From NCBI GenBank assembly GCA_964016985.1, contig OZ024823.1:67991925-68055924 (forward strand): 64,000 nucleotides of DNA, read 5' to 3'. This document shows, in pieces, positions 23,101-33,297 of the stretch (position 1 is the first letter of the stretch; each line of letters begins with the position of its first letter). The position numbers and the translations under genes were made by a program. The stretch is from Anodontia alba. Lineage: Eukaryota; Mollusca; Bivalvia; Lucinida; Lucinidae. Below the pieces are notes generated by a model. The model was not told where the DNA came from. It saw only the letters and a list, made by a program, of their open reading frames with translations, and searched no databases.

Positions 23101-23343
23101 CTAATCTATATTTATATTCCTTAATCGTTTACATTCAGATCTAAATGGTCTAACTATTAATTTATTACCATCACATCTGTTACAAATTTGTAATTTAGAA
23201 TATGTTCTCTTACCACAGCGTAAACAAGCTTTCACGTTACTATTCTTCATCAAAAACTTATGCATTGCACAATATTGTGAATTCTTTACAGGTTTCTTAT
23301 GACAAAGATCATCGCTACCAACTTTCAGGAATGCACACTCCAT
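23101..23343 (-). CDS. Small two-zinc-cluster protein (80 aa)
   Basis: The protein has eight evenly arranged metal ligands: C3, C14, C25 and H28 form one cluster and C40-x2-C43 with C54-x2-C57 form a zinc ribbon. Between and after them it is basic, which suggests nucleic-acid binding. The start follows 'aatatataaaaaaa', the A-rich leader seen in front of most genes here. It is divergent from the DNA polymerase across 70 bp, so the two probably share a promoter region. A role in transcription or replication is plausible. No family name can be assigned with confidence, and the frame is intact. Confidence 0.75.
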   Translation of the reverse strand: MECAFLKVGSDDLCHKKPVKNSQYCAMHKFLMKNSNVKACLRCGKRTYSKLQICNRCDGNKLIVRPFRSECKRLRNINID

Positions 23344-23413
23344 TTTTTTTATATATTAAACAAGTATTTATTTATTTAAAATAAATATAAAAAAAAACAA
23401 CATTCTATAAAAA
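23344..23413. promoter_or_regulatory. Divergent promoter region, zinc protein / DNA polymerase
   Basis: The 70 bp between the two start codons are almost entirely A+T. 'aatatataaaaaaa' lies just before the minus-strand ATG and 'ctataaaaa' just before the plus-strand ATG. Bidirectional use is inferred from position only. Confidence 0.55.
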
Positions 23414-26400
23414 ATGAGTACGAATTTAGAATATCTCTTACAATTGCATCGCAATGGTGTTATTACTGACGATGATTTACAAAAAGGAATAAGAATATTG
23501 AAAGAACCGTCAGAAGCACCGACGGAAGTACCGTCACCACCAAAGACGGAAGTACCGTCAATTCAAACAGAAAATAAACGCGCCAAACGTAATAAAAAGA
23601 AGAAAGAAAAGCGACTGAAAAAGAAATATGAACAGCTGCAAAAGGCTGTTATTGATGAACTGAAACAGGTTTTATCTCAAAGAGAGAAAAGAAAGTCTGT
23701 TTCAGAGTTAAAACTGGTTGACAAACCATTGTGTAATTATTTCAAAACATATGAAATTGATGCACACACATATAAAGATCCTTCTGCTTTGTTTAGTGAT
23801 AAAAAATCTATGCTCGTTAATCAAATCAGTCAAGATATTAGAGAGTACAATGGTATCAAATTCTCAACTGGTCTCTCTGTACAGTTTTATCATGATGAAG
23901 GTGATGGAAATCGAAAGCCTGTTGTTGGCCAAAATCATGGAGAACAAAGTGCTGTTCTTGATGAAAATAATGTAGATGAATTCTATGACAAGCAAACCGC
24001 TTATTTACAAACATGGATTGAAAAATTTACAAACACTGCTTCTGGTTTAGAAATAGACCATTGCATCAAATTATATTTGAACATAGCAAAATATGAACCA
24101 CTTAAAGGCTCATCATATATTCCTTTGCCTGAAGCATTAGCAAACAAAAAGGCAATAATTAATTTACCAAATGAAGATAATAGATGTTTGGAATGGGCTT
24201 TGTTGTCTATTTTATACTACAATGAAAATAATCCAAGTAAATTATCAAGCTGTAGAAAACACCTAGGCAAGTTGAACTTTGATGGTATTGAATTTCCAAC
24301 ACCAATCTCTCAAATACCAAAACTGGAGAAACAAAATCCTAATCTTGCAATCAATGTTTACGGATATACAATATCATCAAAGATGAAAAAGATAAACATA
24401 TTCCCATACTACATATCTGATCAATCCAAAGAAAAAAAAAGATCTAACTTACTCTTGATATCAGAAGATGTAGAAGTTGGTGCAGATGATAACAATGATG
24501 AAAACATAATAGATGAAAACTATGATCCTGCAGACTATGAAGATTATCCAGAGCAAAAAAAGAAAGAAACAAAATATCATTATTGTGGGATTAAAAATCT
24601 TGATAGATTACTCTTTGACCAAAACAAACATATAACTAAAACCTATTTCTGTGATCGATGCCTATACGGTTTCACCAAAGAAGACCTGCTTATCAAACAC
24701 AAAGAAGACTGCTATGGCATCAACAAAAACTCAACAAGAATAGATATGCCTCCAGAAGGTAGTTACATCAGATTCAAAAACCATCAAAACCAAATGCCTG
24801 TTCCATATGTCATTTATGCCGACTTTGAAAGTATAATCAAACCAAAAACAGAAAAAGCGGGTGATAAATCAGAAATAAACAGTGAACACGAAGCTTGCGG
24901 ATTTGGTTATCAAGTTGTCAGATATGATGGTCAAACTGAAAAACCTGTAATCTACAGAGGTAAAGATGTTGTTGAAGTATTTCTGAACCACTTAGAATGT
25001 GAGGTTAGCAATATCAATAACATCTTTGCTCACCCAAAACCATTAATTATGACAGAGCAAAACATCAAAGACTATGAAAATGCCACCAAATGTTGGATAT
25101 GCGAACAAGAAATAACAAAAAACAATCCAAAAGTAAGAGACCACTGTCATTTCACAGGTGAATACAGAGGTGCAGCACACAAATCTTGCAACCTTAAACT
25201 CAAAATCAAACCAGGCAAGACAAAAATCCCAGTAGTATTTCACAACCTTAAAGGATATGATAGCCATCTCATAATGCAAAAAATACACAAAGCAAAAGGC
25301 AACATTACCTGTATCCCAAATAATGCAGAAAAGTACATCTCATTCAGTATTGCACAACTCAAATTCTTAGACAGTTTCCAGTTTATGGCATCTTCACTGG
25401 AAAATTTAGTGAAAGCCACTAACAAATCAGATTTCAAAATAACAAAAAGTGAGTTTGGTGATAAAACATATATAATTCTACGTAAAGGTGTTTACCCATA
25501 TGAATGCATAGACAGTCTAGATAGGTTTAATGAAACACAACTGCCACCTATAGATAAATTTTATAGCAAACTTTCAGATGAAAAGATCAAAGATGTAGAT
25601 TATGAACATGCGCAAAAAGTATGGAATGAATTCAACTGTAAAACTATTGGTGATTATCATGATTTATACTTAAAAACTGATGTGGTTCTACTCGCTGACG
25701 TATTTTAAACTTTCAGAAAAACATGCATGGATTCATATAAACTCGATCCTTTACACTACTACACTGCACCTGGCTTATCTTGGGATGCTTTACTCAAACA
25801 CACAAAGATAGATTTAGAACTCTTAACAGACATGGATATGCATTTGTTCATAGAAAAAGGTATGCGTGGTGGTATTAGTATGGTATCCAAAAGACATGCC
25901 AAAGCAAACAATCCTCATACTGCAGATTATAATCCTGAAAAAGAAAATAACTACATCATGTATTATGACGCAAATAACCTCTATGGGTGGGCAATGAGTC
26001 AGCCACTCCCTTACTCTGGTTTCAAATGGTTAAGTGGTAAAGTAGGAAAAAGAGAGAAAGGAAAAGGTTGGATACTCGAAGTGGATTTAGAATATCCAAA
26101 ACACCTACATAAACTACACAATGACTATCCACTTGCACCTGAAAAACTATCAGTAAAAGAAGAATGGCTCTCATCTTATCAAACAGATCTGCTAGAAAAT
26201 AAAAGCATGTTAAACTGCTCCAAGCTTGTGCCCAACCTCATGAACAAAGAAAAGTATGTAGTTCACTACAGAAACCTCCAACTTTACATGCACCAAGGGA
26301 TGAAACTCACGAAGGTGCACAGGATACTTGAATTCAATGAAAAACCTTGGATGGAACCATATATTGGCTTGAACACAGAACTCCGCAAAAAAGCAAAGTC

Positions 26401-27195
26401 TGCATTTGAAAAAGATTTCTACAAACTTATGAATAACTCTGTCTTCGGCAAAACAGTGGAGAATCTCCGTAAACGAGTAGACATAAAACTAGTCAGAACA
26501 GATTGCACTGAAAATGAAAAGATAAGAAAAATCATAGCCAAACCAAACTTCAACAGACGTGTAAAATTCTCTGATGAACTATCTGCAATACATGTCAACA
26601 AAACAAAGCTAACACTAAACAAACCAATCTACGTTGGTTTATCTATCAAAACACTTGATGTATGACTGGTATTACAACAAACTGAAAAAGAAGTATGGTG
26701 AAAACTGCACCCTGTTGTACACCGATACAGATTCCTTACTAGTAGACATCAAAACTAACGACACATACAAGGACATGTCTGAAACAAAAGAAGACTATGA
26801 CTTCTCTGATTATCCTAAAGACCACCAACTTCATGATGAATCAAACAAAAAAGCAAAATGAAAGATGAGTGTGCTGGTACTCCCATAGCAGAATACATCG
26901 GTTTGCGTCCGAAGCTATATTCTATACTAAGATCAGACGAACAACTCATCAAGAAAGCAAAAGGAGTAAGAAAATATGTAATCAAAAACAGATAAACTTT
27001 GAAAACTACAAAGATGCACTCTTCCACAAAAAGAAGTACACACATAGTATGAACATGCTACGTTCAATACATCACAACATATATGGACTAACAGTAAACA
27101 AAACAACACTCTCACCTCTTGACACTAAAAGATGCACAGCACCAGATGGTATTACGACATATGCATTTAGGTATGAGTATCAGCCGGGACAATAA
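23414..27195 (+). pseudogene. polB: Polinton protein-primed DNA polymerase B, disrupted
   Basis: The polymerase would replicate the element by protein priming. In order: basic N-terminus; a conserved module with 'DNRCLEWALL' (residues 255-264); a C2H2-like finger (C413, C416, H429, C433); exonuclease I 'YADFES' (468-473); CWIC (560) and 'DHCHFTGEYRG..H..CN' (576-593), an endonuclease VII/His-Me-finger-like insert; exonuclease II 'HNLKGYD' (610); exonuclease III 'YHDLYLKTD' (748). After an in-frame TAA at 25706-25708 the same frame resumes with polymerase motif A 'YYDANNLYG' (near 25961) and motif B 'KLMNNSVFGKT' (near 26423). Frame changes follow at about 26635-26665, 26858 and 26970-26995. 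Motif C 'YTDTDS' lies at about 26718. The C-terminus 'SPLDTKR' survives near 27114. One nonsense codon and three frameshifts make it inactive as read. Gaps are too short for introns. Confidence 0.95.
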
Positions 27196-28072
27196 GTAGT
27201 TCCTCTTTAACAAAACCTCTCTTTGGTGCTGGTGCCTTCAAATAATATACTCTTATGCCTTGCGTTATAATGTGATAATCAATTTTGTGTATATCCACAG
27301 ACCATATAGGATCTGTTGCCCGTCTTCTACCACCACCTTCTAATTCACCTGGTTGATACAAATACCTAACATTGGCATATGGACAAATAGGAGCATCAAC
27401 TTTTCTTGTTACAATAGGAGGGGCTTTTTTCGTCTCCGCATTTAGTGCTTTGATAACTTCAGGCAGTCTCTTAACCCATTCTCTGTTACGCTTGTGAGGA
27501 TTTTCCAGCTCTTTTGCATATTGATAACCAAAGAGTCTTTCAGCTAAAGTCCTGTTGAATCTCTCCACTACACCTTGGTCTCTATGTATTTCTGTTCTAC
27601 CTCTTCTGATTTTAACACTATGTTTCTCCATCAGTTGTGACACAGCACCCATAAATTCTCTCCCTGGGTCTACCTGTAATAACTTTGGATATTTCAAATG
27701 TCTACTGTATATTTTCTCAAAGGCTTTAGCAACTTCTTTGCTGTCTTTTGAAGTTAAGGGTTCTGCTTCTTTGTATCTTGTCCCCACGTCAACCAATGTC
27801 AAAACATATCTATATGTTTTGTTTACTCTACCAACCTTGACAGTGTCATGTGGCAAAAACAACAAATCTGCTTGATGTACTTCATCTTTAGCAGACACAT
27901 CAAATCTTGGTCTGATTATTTTCTTAGGTGCAGGTAAATAAATCTGCCACACAGCTTGTTTCTTTAAGAATTCAAGTGCCTGCTTTTCACTGACCTTTGC
28001 TTCTTTGGCTAACTTTTTTATTGCTGTACGACCCCTCCAAAATCCTTTGGGGCTGTAGTATATTTTTTCCAT
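27167..28072 (-). CDS. int: Polinton integrase (RVE type)
   Basis: Catalyses insertion of the element into host DNA. The 301-residue protein is intact. It has an N-terminal helical region with 'GFWRGRTAIKKLAKEA' (10-25), the RVE catalytic core with D69 in 'HQADLLFL', D135 in 'LQVDPGREF' and E170 in 'GVVERFNRTL' (spacing close to DD35E), and a C-terminal SH3/chromo-like segment from 'YQPGELEGGGRRRATD' to 'VKEELLIVP'. The start follows a TATATAAA then A-run leader. Its 3' end overlaps the DNA polymerase tail-to-tail by 29 bp. Being open in an otherwise broken element could mean recent decay or selection in trans. Confidence 0.95.
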   Translation of the reverse strand: MEKIYYSPKGFWRGRTAIKKLAKEAKVSEKQALEFLKKQAVWQIYLPAPKKIIRPRFDVSAKDEVHQADLLFLPHDTVKVGRVNKTYRYVLTLVDVGTRYKEAEPLTSKDSKEVAKAFEKIYSRHLKYPKLLQVDPGREFMGAVSQLMEKHSVKIRRGRTEIHRDQGVVERFNRTLAERLFGYQYAKELENPHKRNREWVKRLPEVIKALNAETKKAPPIVTRKVDAPICPYANVRYLYQPGELEGGGRRRATDPIWSVDIHKIDYHIITQGIRVYYLKAPAPKRGFVKEELLIVPADTHT

Positions 28073-28101
28073 GTTTTTTTTTTATATAAATATTTTAGAA
28101 T

Positions 28102-28527
28102 CTACAAAAACTTATAAGCAATAAACCCAGTCACTGTCATGCCTAATACAACAAATGTAATCTCTCTATTTTGCTGGTCAGATGAAGGTGTATAAAAATC
28201 ACTTAGTTTAGGCTCAGGTGGCAATGAGTCAAGAGACTTGCCAGTTATGTAAAAGTATTGTTTCATAGCCTGATCTACATCATCAAAAGTCTGTACTGCA
28301 TGGTGTTCTTTTTTTATTTGATCGTTGATAAAATCTAATCTCTGCATCCTTTTTTTATTCCATGCAGTCTGTGCCGCTTCTAATTGTTCCACAGCTTTGT
28401 CATGTCTCTCTCTTTCCTTTTCAGCATCATCACTTTTTCCCATATGAGAAAACAAATAATTACTACCGGAGAATGCCAATGCATTCACAACTGCACCGCC
28501 TATCATCATTGCTACTGCACTTGCCAT
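28102..28527 (-). CDS. Conserved Polinton membrane-associated protein (141 aa)
   Basis: The start is taken as the ATG of 'MASAVAMMIGGAVVNALAFS', which lies directly behind an A9 run; an in-frame upstream TTG is not needed. There is an N-terminal hydrophobic segment (about 3-25), a highly charged helical middle with heptad-like 'EKERERHDKAVEQLEAAQTA', a 'LSDFYTPS' motif, and a C-terminal hydrophobic helix (about 120-140). The architecture is that of a two-ended membrane protein with a coiled coil. It occurs in other Polintons as far as I recognise the motifs. Role unknown; virion assembly or membrane is a guess. Confidence 0.75.
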   Translation of the reverse strand: MASAVAMMIGGAVVNALAFSGSNYLFSHMGKSDDAEKERERHDKAVEQLEAAQTAWNKKRMQRLDFINDQIKKEHHAVQTFDDVDQAMKQYFYITGKSLDSLPPEPKLSDFYTPSSDQQNREITFVVLGMTVTGFIAYKFL

Positions 28528-28569
28528 TTTTTTTTTACATATATATAACAAAACAAAATAATTTAAAAT

Positions 28570-28803
28570 CTATTTCATAATATCAGCCGGAATAATACCC
28601 TGTTTAATCAGCATATCTCTGGTAGCCATAGCTAACAATATATCTAAAGACAACATTCCAACATCACCCATGTTGAAATCAACTTTGGGTGGAGGTCTTC
28701 TTAATAGTTTTCTAGCAATCTCTGCATAACCAACTGTTAATACAGTTTCAACACCAGCGTGGTATAACATGTTTACAATTTGTTTTCCGTCAATAGTTGC
28801 CAT
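28570..28803 (-). CDS. Small conserved Polinton protein (77 aa)
   Basis: A compact protein starting 'MATIDGKQIVNML', with a central 'RRPPPKVDF' segment and ending 'LIKQGIIPADIMK'. It has moderately hydrophobic helices (about 14-30 and 48-64), so it may be membrane-associated. The leader is 'acatataaaaataaaaaa' before ATG. It lies 42 bp from each neighbour in the minus-strand block. The motifs look familiar from Polintons, but I know no function. Confidence 0.65.
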   Translation of the reverse strand: MATIDGKQIVNMLYHAGVETVLTVGYAEIARKLLRRPPPKVDFNMGDVGMLSLDILLAMATRDMLIKQGIIPADIMK

Positions 28804-28845
28804 TTTTTTATTTTTATATGTGAAAAAATATTTTTAAAATTAAAA

Positions 28846-29250
28846 TTAATTCATTTCAAAAGGATCTATATCAGACTTTGGTGTTGATTGTTGTGGAGGC
28901 TGTGTAACTTGCGTTGCTGGCACTGATTTATTATACAACAAGAAAATACCTATACCAAAAATCAGCACAGCACAAAGTGGAATGTAGTTTTTATAAACAT
29001 TCACTTTTAATGTAGATTCTGTCTCTTGTGGTTCTCTTGTTACTCTTGTGACTGTTTCTTGCTCCACAGGAGCTTCCTGTTGCTCCGCAGGAGCTTCTTG
29101 CTGTGCTTGCATCCGTTTCCATCTCGCTTCAGCACCCTTTTTTCCAGCTGCTACTCTTTTTGGGTTCTTTTCTTTTTTTGGTTTTGGATCCTGATTATTG
29201 GTCTGATTTTCCTGATTCTGATTCTCCTGATTCAAATTCTGATTTTCCAT
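28846..29250 (-). CDS. Basic, low-complexity, single-pass membrane protein (~134 aa)
   Basis: The chosen ATG (29250) opens 'MENQNLNQ' after 'gataataaaa'; a frame extension upstream lacks a leader. The protein has an N/Q-rich start, a lysine-rich block including 'KRVAAGKKGAEARWKRM', a Glu/Gln/Ala-rich linker with tandem 'QEAPAEQ'-like units, and a transmembrane helix 'YIPLCAVLIFGIGIFLLY' followed by a short tail. It overlaps the next upstream gene by 56 bp, so its promoter-like leader sits inside that coding sequence. The basic block may bind DNA. Function is unknown. Confidence 0.65.
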   Translation of the reverse strand: MENQNLNQENQNQENQTNNQDPKPKKEKNPKRVAAGKKGAEARWKRMQAQQEAPAEQQEAPVEQETVTRVTREPQETESTLKVNVYKNYIPLCAVLIFGIGIFLLYNKSVPATQVTQPPQQSTPKSDIDPFEMN

Positions 29251-29836
29251 TTTTATTATCCACAATATTTTTAATTTTATTAAAATCAATATGCCTTGCA
29301 GTTGTTAACATAGCCGTAAAAGGCGCTAGATATATACCATACTTATAATACAACTCACAACAAACACTTGTCAAGGCATGATTAATAAAAGGATCTTCTT
29401 CTAAATCTTCTATTAGCTTAGGTGGGTTGGTTATATTGAAATATCTTGACACAGCCATAACATACAAATTTATAAAAGAGTTACCCAATGTCTTAGTCAT
29501 ACTTGCACCAAGTCTGGCTTCATATCTGCAGTAAAGTTTATCTATTTCTTGAGGAGTCATTTTATCCAGATCTGTTAGTTGAACATCACGTCCAAAGTAA
29601 TGACGACTTCCGCCTCCAATGACAATAGCTGATAATCTTTCTCGTTTTGTGTCTTGTACAGCTTCCTGTGATGTTGCATCTTGCGGTATAGCTTGTGAAA
29701 TATCTAATAGTTCTTCAGCGTTCATTTTTATTAAGTTGATCATTATTTTTTTAAAATTAAAATAATTGTAAAATGCCAAACATCCAACTAATATATTCAC
29801 ACAAACACAGGCAATTGCTATTAGTTCAAGTAGCAT
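29195..29836 (-). CDS. Conserved Polinton protein with N-terminal membrane anchor (213 aa)
   Basis: The N-terminus 'LLELIAIACVCVNILVGCLA' (2-21) is a hydrophobic anchor or signal. A conserved helical domain follows with 'LTDLDKMTPQEIDKLYCRYE' (87-106) and 'RLGASMTKTLGNSFINLYV' (108-126), then 'DLEEDPFINHAL' and a charged G/S/E-rich tail. The motifs recur in Polintons of other animals. ATG follows 'aataaaaaataaaaa'. The 3' end overlaps the next gene. The frame is intact. A role in virion or membrane association is an inference. Confidence 0.7.
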   Translation of the reverse strand: MLLELIAIACVCVNILVGCLAFYNYFNFKKIMINLIKMNAEELLDISQAIPQDATSQEAVQDTKRERLSAIVIGGGSRHYFGRDVQLTDLDKMTPQEIDKLYCRYEARLGASMTKTLGNSFINLYVMAVSRYFNITNPPKLIEDLEEDPFINHALTSVCCELYYKYGIYLAPFTAMLTTARHIDFNKIKNIVDNKNGKSEFESGESESGKSDQ

Positions 29837-29855
29837 TTTTATTTTTTATTACTAT

Positions 29856-29962
29856 CATTTTATTAGCAATGTTATTTTTGCTAATAGCAATGCTATTTTT
29901 ACTATTAGCAATGCTATTAGCAATGCTGTTTTTGCTATGAGCAATGCTAGTAGCAAAGATAA
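29856..29962 (-). repeat. AGCAATGCTATT short tandem repeat inside the Polinton
   Basis: Six to seven variants of 'attagcaatgctattttt' occupy most of the 137-bp gap upstream of the 213-aa gene. Several units contain 'ttgctaatagcaa'-type palindromes. It is the only repetitive intergenic segment in the element and could be a regulatory or replication-associated site, or simply slippage. Confidence 0.7.
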
Positions 29963-29973
29963 AAAATAAGGAA

Positions 29974-30656
29974 TCAATCAACCAACCAATAACCAGTAGG
30001 TTGGTCAGTTTTTAATATTAGTTTACGGTGCTTAACTTTGGCTAATTCTTTTTTTATTCTTTGCCTTTCTTCTGTTGGGATAACATCATTTTCTCTTAAA
30101 CAATTGTCAAAACTATCTCTATCTTTAGTATAAAACATGCAAACCCATTTTGTTTGCTCACGTAAATCTTTCAAAACAGAAATATATCTCTGTGAAATAA
30201 CCCATTCTGATTGGTCTGCATGTCTGCCAGAGAATGCCAACTCTGACAGCATATCTTTTTTCTTGGTTAATTCTTTTGTGGCAGAGCAATCATCAATGAT
30301 GTATAGTGTTGGTTTACCAGCTAATTTATCAAAAAAAACAACCGTAACAGTTCCTGAAGTCTTTCTGTTCCGTCTGGCATCACAGGATTCACTATTGTTA
30401 TGTTTTTGTCTTTTGGTTTTCGAACATCGCCAATCCAACATCTGTTTTTGTATGCTTTGTTCCAATTTATTGTTGGGCAAAGTATATTCTCAAACACCCT
30501 AGCATACTCTGATTCAAGCAAATCTAGCACAAATTCTGTTTTTCCACAGCCTGTCTGACGACAGATAATTGCACTATGTGGATATTTTGGTAATTCACTT
30601 AAAGAATCAATAGACAACTTCTTTGAATCTTCCATCTTCGAAATTGATTTAGGCAT
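29974..30656 (-). pseudogene. FtsK/HerA-type DNA-packaging ATPase, frameshifted
   Basis: This family of A32-like ATPases packages viral DNA. The first part has Walker A 'CRQTGCGKT' (residues 32-40 from the ATG at 30656). The second part has Walker B 'TLYIIDDCSA' and downstream blocks 'KKKDMLSELAFSGRHA', 'LREQTKWV' and 'CLRENDVIP'. They are in different frames; the change occurs at a T8 run on the coding strand (30331-30338). The start lies within the end of the major capsid reading frame and lacks the A-rich leader found elsewhere, so it is probably translated from the same transcript. An alternative start is the Met at codon 8. The length, about 225 residues, is normal. Confidence 0.9.
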
Positions 30657-31874
30657 CTTGTATTATAAAAAGGTAAATATTTAAATTTTCATTTGATTCT
30701 TGTTCTTTTTCAATTTGTATGGTGACCCCTTCACTGGCATTCTCGATTCTTCTGCCGCTGCCGTGTAATGTATTGTCATCTGTAGAACGCAAGTCAAGCC
30801 ACAGAGCAAATCTAGTAGTAAAATACTTTTTGATGTTAGTATCGCTAAAATTCAAGTCTTTTGCAACTTTGTCTGTCTCTTTGTCTCTTTTTGATGTTAG
30901 TGCAAAGTATTTATTAATTTCATCCCACTGTTGGTATGCAAGCATACCTTTGCTATACAATTGATTAGGCACACCTTCTATGGTCACTTCTACTTTTGTG
31001 ATCTTGGGGTTGTAATAGTCTTCAGTGCTTGTCCTGTTTGGGTCTTCAAAAAGCATCAGAATGCCCTTCATGCTTCTTGCTGGAACATTCAGGTTGATGT
31101 TCCATAGTGTGTCAGATTTGTTTTTTATTATTTTTCTGTGTCGCAAAATGCGGTCATATAAAATTGCTATTCTACCGTTGTACTGTTGTCTTATCTGCCG
31201 TGCAAGTTCGATGTCAGTAACTTTGTCAAATTCTAAACAGATATTTTTTTTATCTTATAACTGCTATCAGCATCTGAAGAATTAATTACTTTATCATAGT
31301 CATTAAATGTCAGCTCATATTCCAGTCTATCACCAAGTCCTGCTTGATAAAAAGGCATGTGAGTTTCAAGTAATTCAAAGTCTAGTGGTATGCAAAATCT
31401 GTTACTATATGCCTTTGAAACAGCTTCGTCTTCAGCATTAGCAGTGGCATTACCAGCGCCGACTCTGTGTTTTAACATGTTTGATTCGCCAAGACCTTGA
31501 TATACCATGTTCATTCGCTCTGTGGGAGATTTCCACAAGTCAACATAGCAATGGTAAATGTCACTGTCGTCAATAGACATGACTTCATTGCCACTTATTC
31601 TTATAGTGGTTTTCTTGATAATGGCTCTGCCGAGATTTTGGAAAATTGTAGCGTTGGCATCTTTACTTGTTAGTTCAATAGTAAAAGCAAGACGTGCACT
31701 TCTGGGGACAATAACATCGTTATCACTCAGGTTGGGGAACCTCACCAAAAGTTGTTGGTTTTGATCAATGGTGCTGGGATTGTTAGTGATTACAACGCTT
31801 TGGCGAATTCCTTTGATGCCGCGGGGTTCTCTCATTTTTCTGTAAGGATCGAGCTTGTTTCCGTATGAAGACAT
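30607..31874 (-). pseudogene. MCP: Polinton major capsid protein (double jelly-roll), disrupted
   Basis: It would form the hexon-like capsomers of the predicted virion. From 31874 the frame contains 'RQSVVITNNPSTIDQNQQLL', 'VIVPRSARLAFTIELTS', 'NRFCIPLDFELLE' and 'YELTFNDYDKVI', then shifts at an A8 run on the coding strand (31244-31251). The second half includes 'WNINLNVPARSMKGILMLFE', 'YNPKITKVEVTIEG' and 'LHGSGRR'. A TAA at 30649 ends that frame shortly before a second in-frame stop at 30607, and the intervening residues look like the usual C-terminus. So there are two lesions. The strong leader 'aaaaaacaaaaATG' is present. Assignment to the double-jelly-roll family rests on recognising these conserved blocks. 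Confidence 0.85.
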
Positions 31875-31924
31875 TTTTGTTTTTTAGTTAAATTATATTT
31901 TTAAAAATAAACAAATAATTCAAA
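31875..31924. promoter_or_regulatory. 50-bp divergent promoter, capsid / coiled-coil protein
   Basis: The interval between opposite start codons is about 90% A+T, with 'aatataatttaac' and 'aaaaataaacaaataa'. Both genes must be expressed from this short segment. Bidirectionality is inferred. Confidence 0.55.
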
Positions 31925-33297
31925 ATGGCTGAAGGTGGATTTGATGAGTTTGAGAATCCTGCGTTTGACAAAGATGATTATGATGATGACATTGACGAGA
32001 GAATGCCTATGGTGCCTGATGATGTTGATCAGAGAATTATTTCAAATCAGAATGATAGTATTGCAGATTTAAGAGGACAACTCAGACAGAATGCTCTTGA
32101 CGGTCAGAAACAAAAACTCGTGAAGATATTCTATGACGAAATTGGAAAACGATATAAAATGGCTCCAGAAAAGATAGATTACAACCTGTTCAGGATATCA
32201 GATGATGGGAAAACTCTGTACTGGGTTGTTGGAGATAAAGAAATCAGAATAACTGCAAAACAGGGCTCAGCAACATTTCTTTCTCTTAGTTCTTTGGTAA
32301 AGGAATACAACAGAGCAGTAGGGTCTGGTGGAACACAAGCAATACGACAGTATTTGAATTTACCAGAGTATAATAGCAGGACTCAGCCGCTGCCTAAACA
32401 AGCAAGACAGGCTTTAGAAAGCACACGAAATGATTTGATGAATATTGAAGAACAAATACCACTCCAAGATTTATCAAGTACCTCTGAACTGCAGAGTTTG
32501 ACAAATACAGTAGGGGAGTTACATGGAGCTGTAGAATTATTAGAAACAACGTTGATGGCTGGCCGGGATTTAGAACTGCCAGATGTTGCAAATAAACATA
32601 CACAAACAGAAGGATTGACATTTCGTGAGTTGCAAGGACTAGACAAGGCGCTGCAAAGTACCCGTGGCGAACTTACTAATAACTTGGCAAAACTGACTGA
32701 CATCGATAAAGACATAGCAAAAGAAAAACATAAATTACAAGAAGCTGAAGATGAAATCAGCAAAAGTGATATAACTGCACGTTTAAAAAATCTTGAAGAT
32801 GAAAGAAGTGCGAGACTTGAAGCAGCCACTGCAAACAAAGAAGCATTGCGTGGCCAAATAAACAGGATAAAAGAAACTATAAATAAAGTTTTGAAAGAAG
32901 ATTCAACTCTTGGTGAGAGACTGAGGACATTATTCAAAGAACAAGGCATCACCATAGTTAGTGTTTTGACTGCCATTGGTATGATTATAGGGGTGATCGT
33001 TGAGGCTGTTGGGGAGCAGCCACACCATCAAAGCCACCATCACAGGGTGGAGCCAAAGAATGGGTTAAGAAACAACTACATAATCTTGCTAAATTACTTG
33101 CAAACCTGGCTGGGAAAGCAGCTGCTGCCTTGCCTGGTGTAATTGGGTCAATAGTATCATGGCTTCTTTCTGCAACGGGTAAGGTTGTTAATTGGTTTGG
33201 GAACAATTTGGGGGCTGTTGTTGTTCTTGTTGCAGGGTTGTTGTATGCGGCAGCCAAGGAATATATTAGTAAATCTCGTAAAAGATTAAAGCAGTAA
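31925..33297 (+). pseudogene. Conserved Polinton coiled-coil protein with C-terminal membrane segments, frameshifted
   Basis: Acidic N-terminus with 'PMVPDDVDQRI', a globular part around 'KRYKMAPEKIDYNLFRISDD', then long heptad-rich helices (about residues 150-330). A conserved 'GITIVSVLTAIGMIIGVIVE' hydrophobic segment follows. The frame breaks near the GGGG at 33011-33014. The other frame then continues to 33297 with 'GGAKEWVKKQL', 'LAGKAAAALPGVIGSIVSWL' and a further hydrophobic helix before a basic tail. The overall plan is that of a membrane-anchored structural protein. It overlaps the convergent gene by 32 bp. Function is not known to me. Confidence 0.75.

Noticed and set aside
25706..26995. 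Introns as the explanation for polymerase frame changes
   Set aside because: Homologous coding sequence continues within a few bases of each break and no GT-AG pairs of sensible size fit.
30331..31251. Programmed frameshifting at the A8/T8 runs
   Set aside because: One run is A8 and the other T8 on the coding strand, no stimulatory structure was evident, and other genes carry unrelated lesions. Indels or sequencing errors are simpler.
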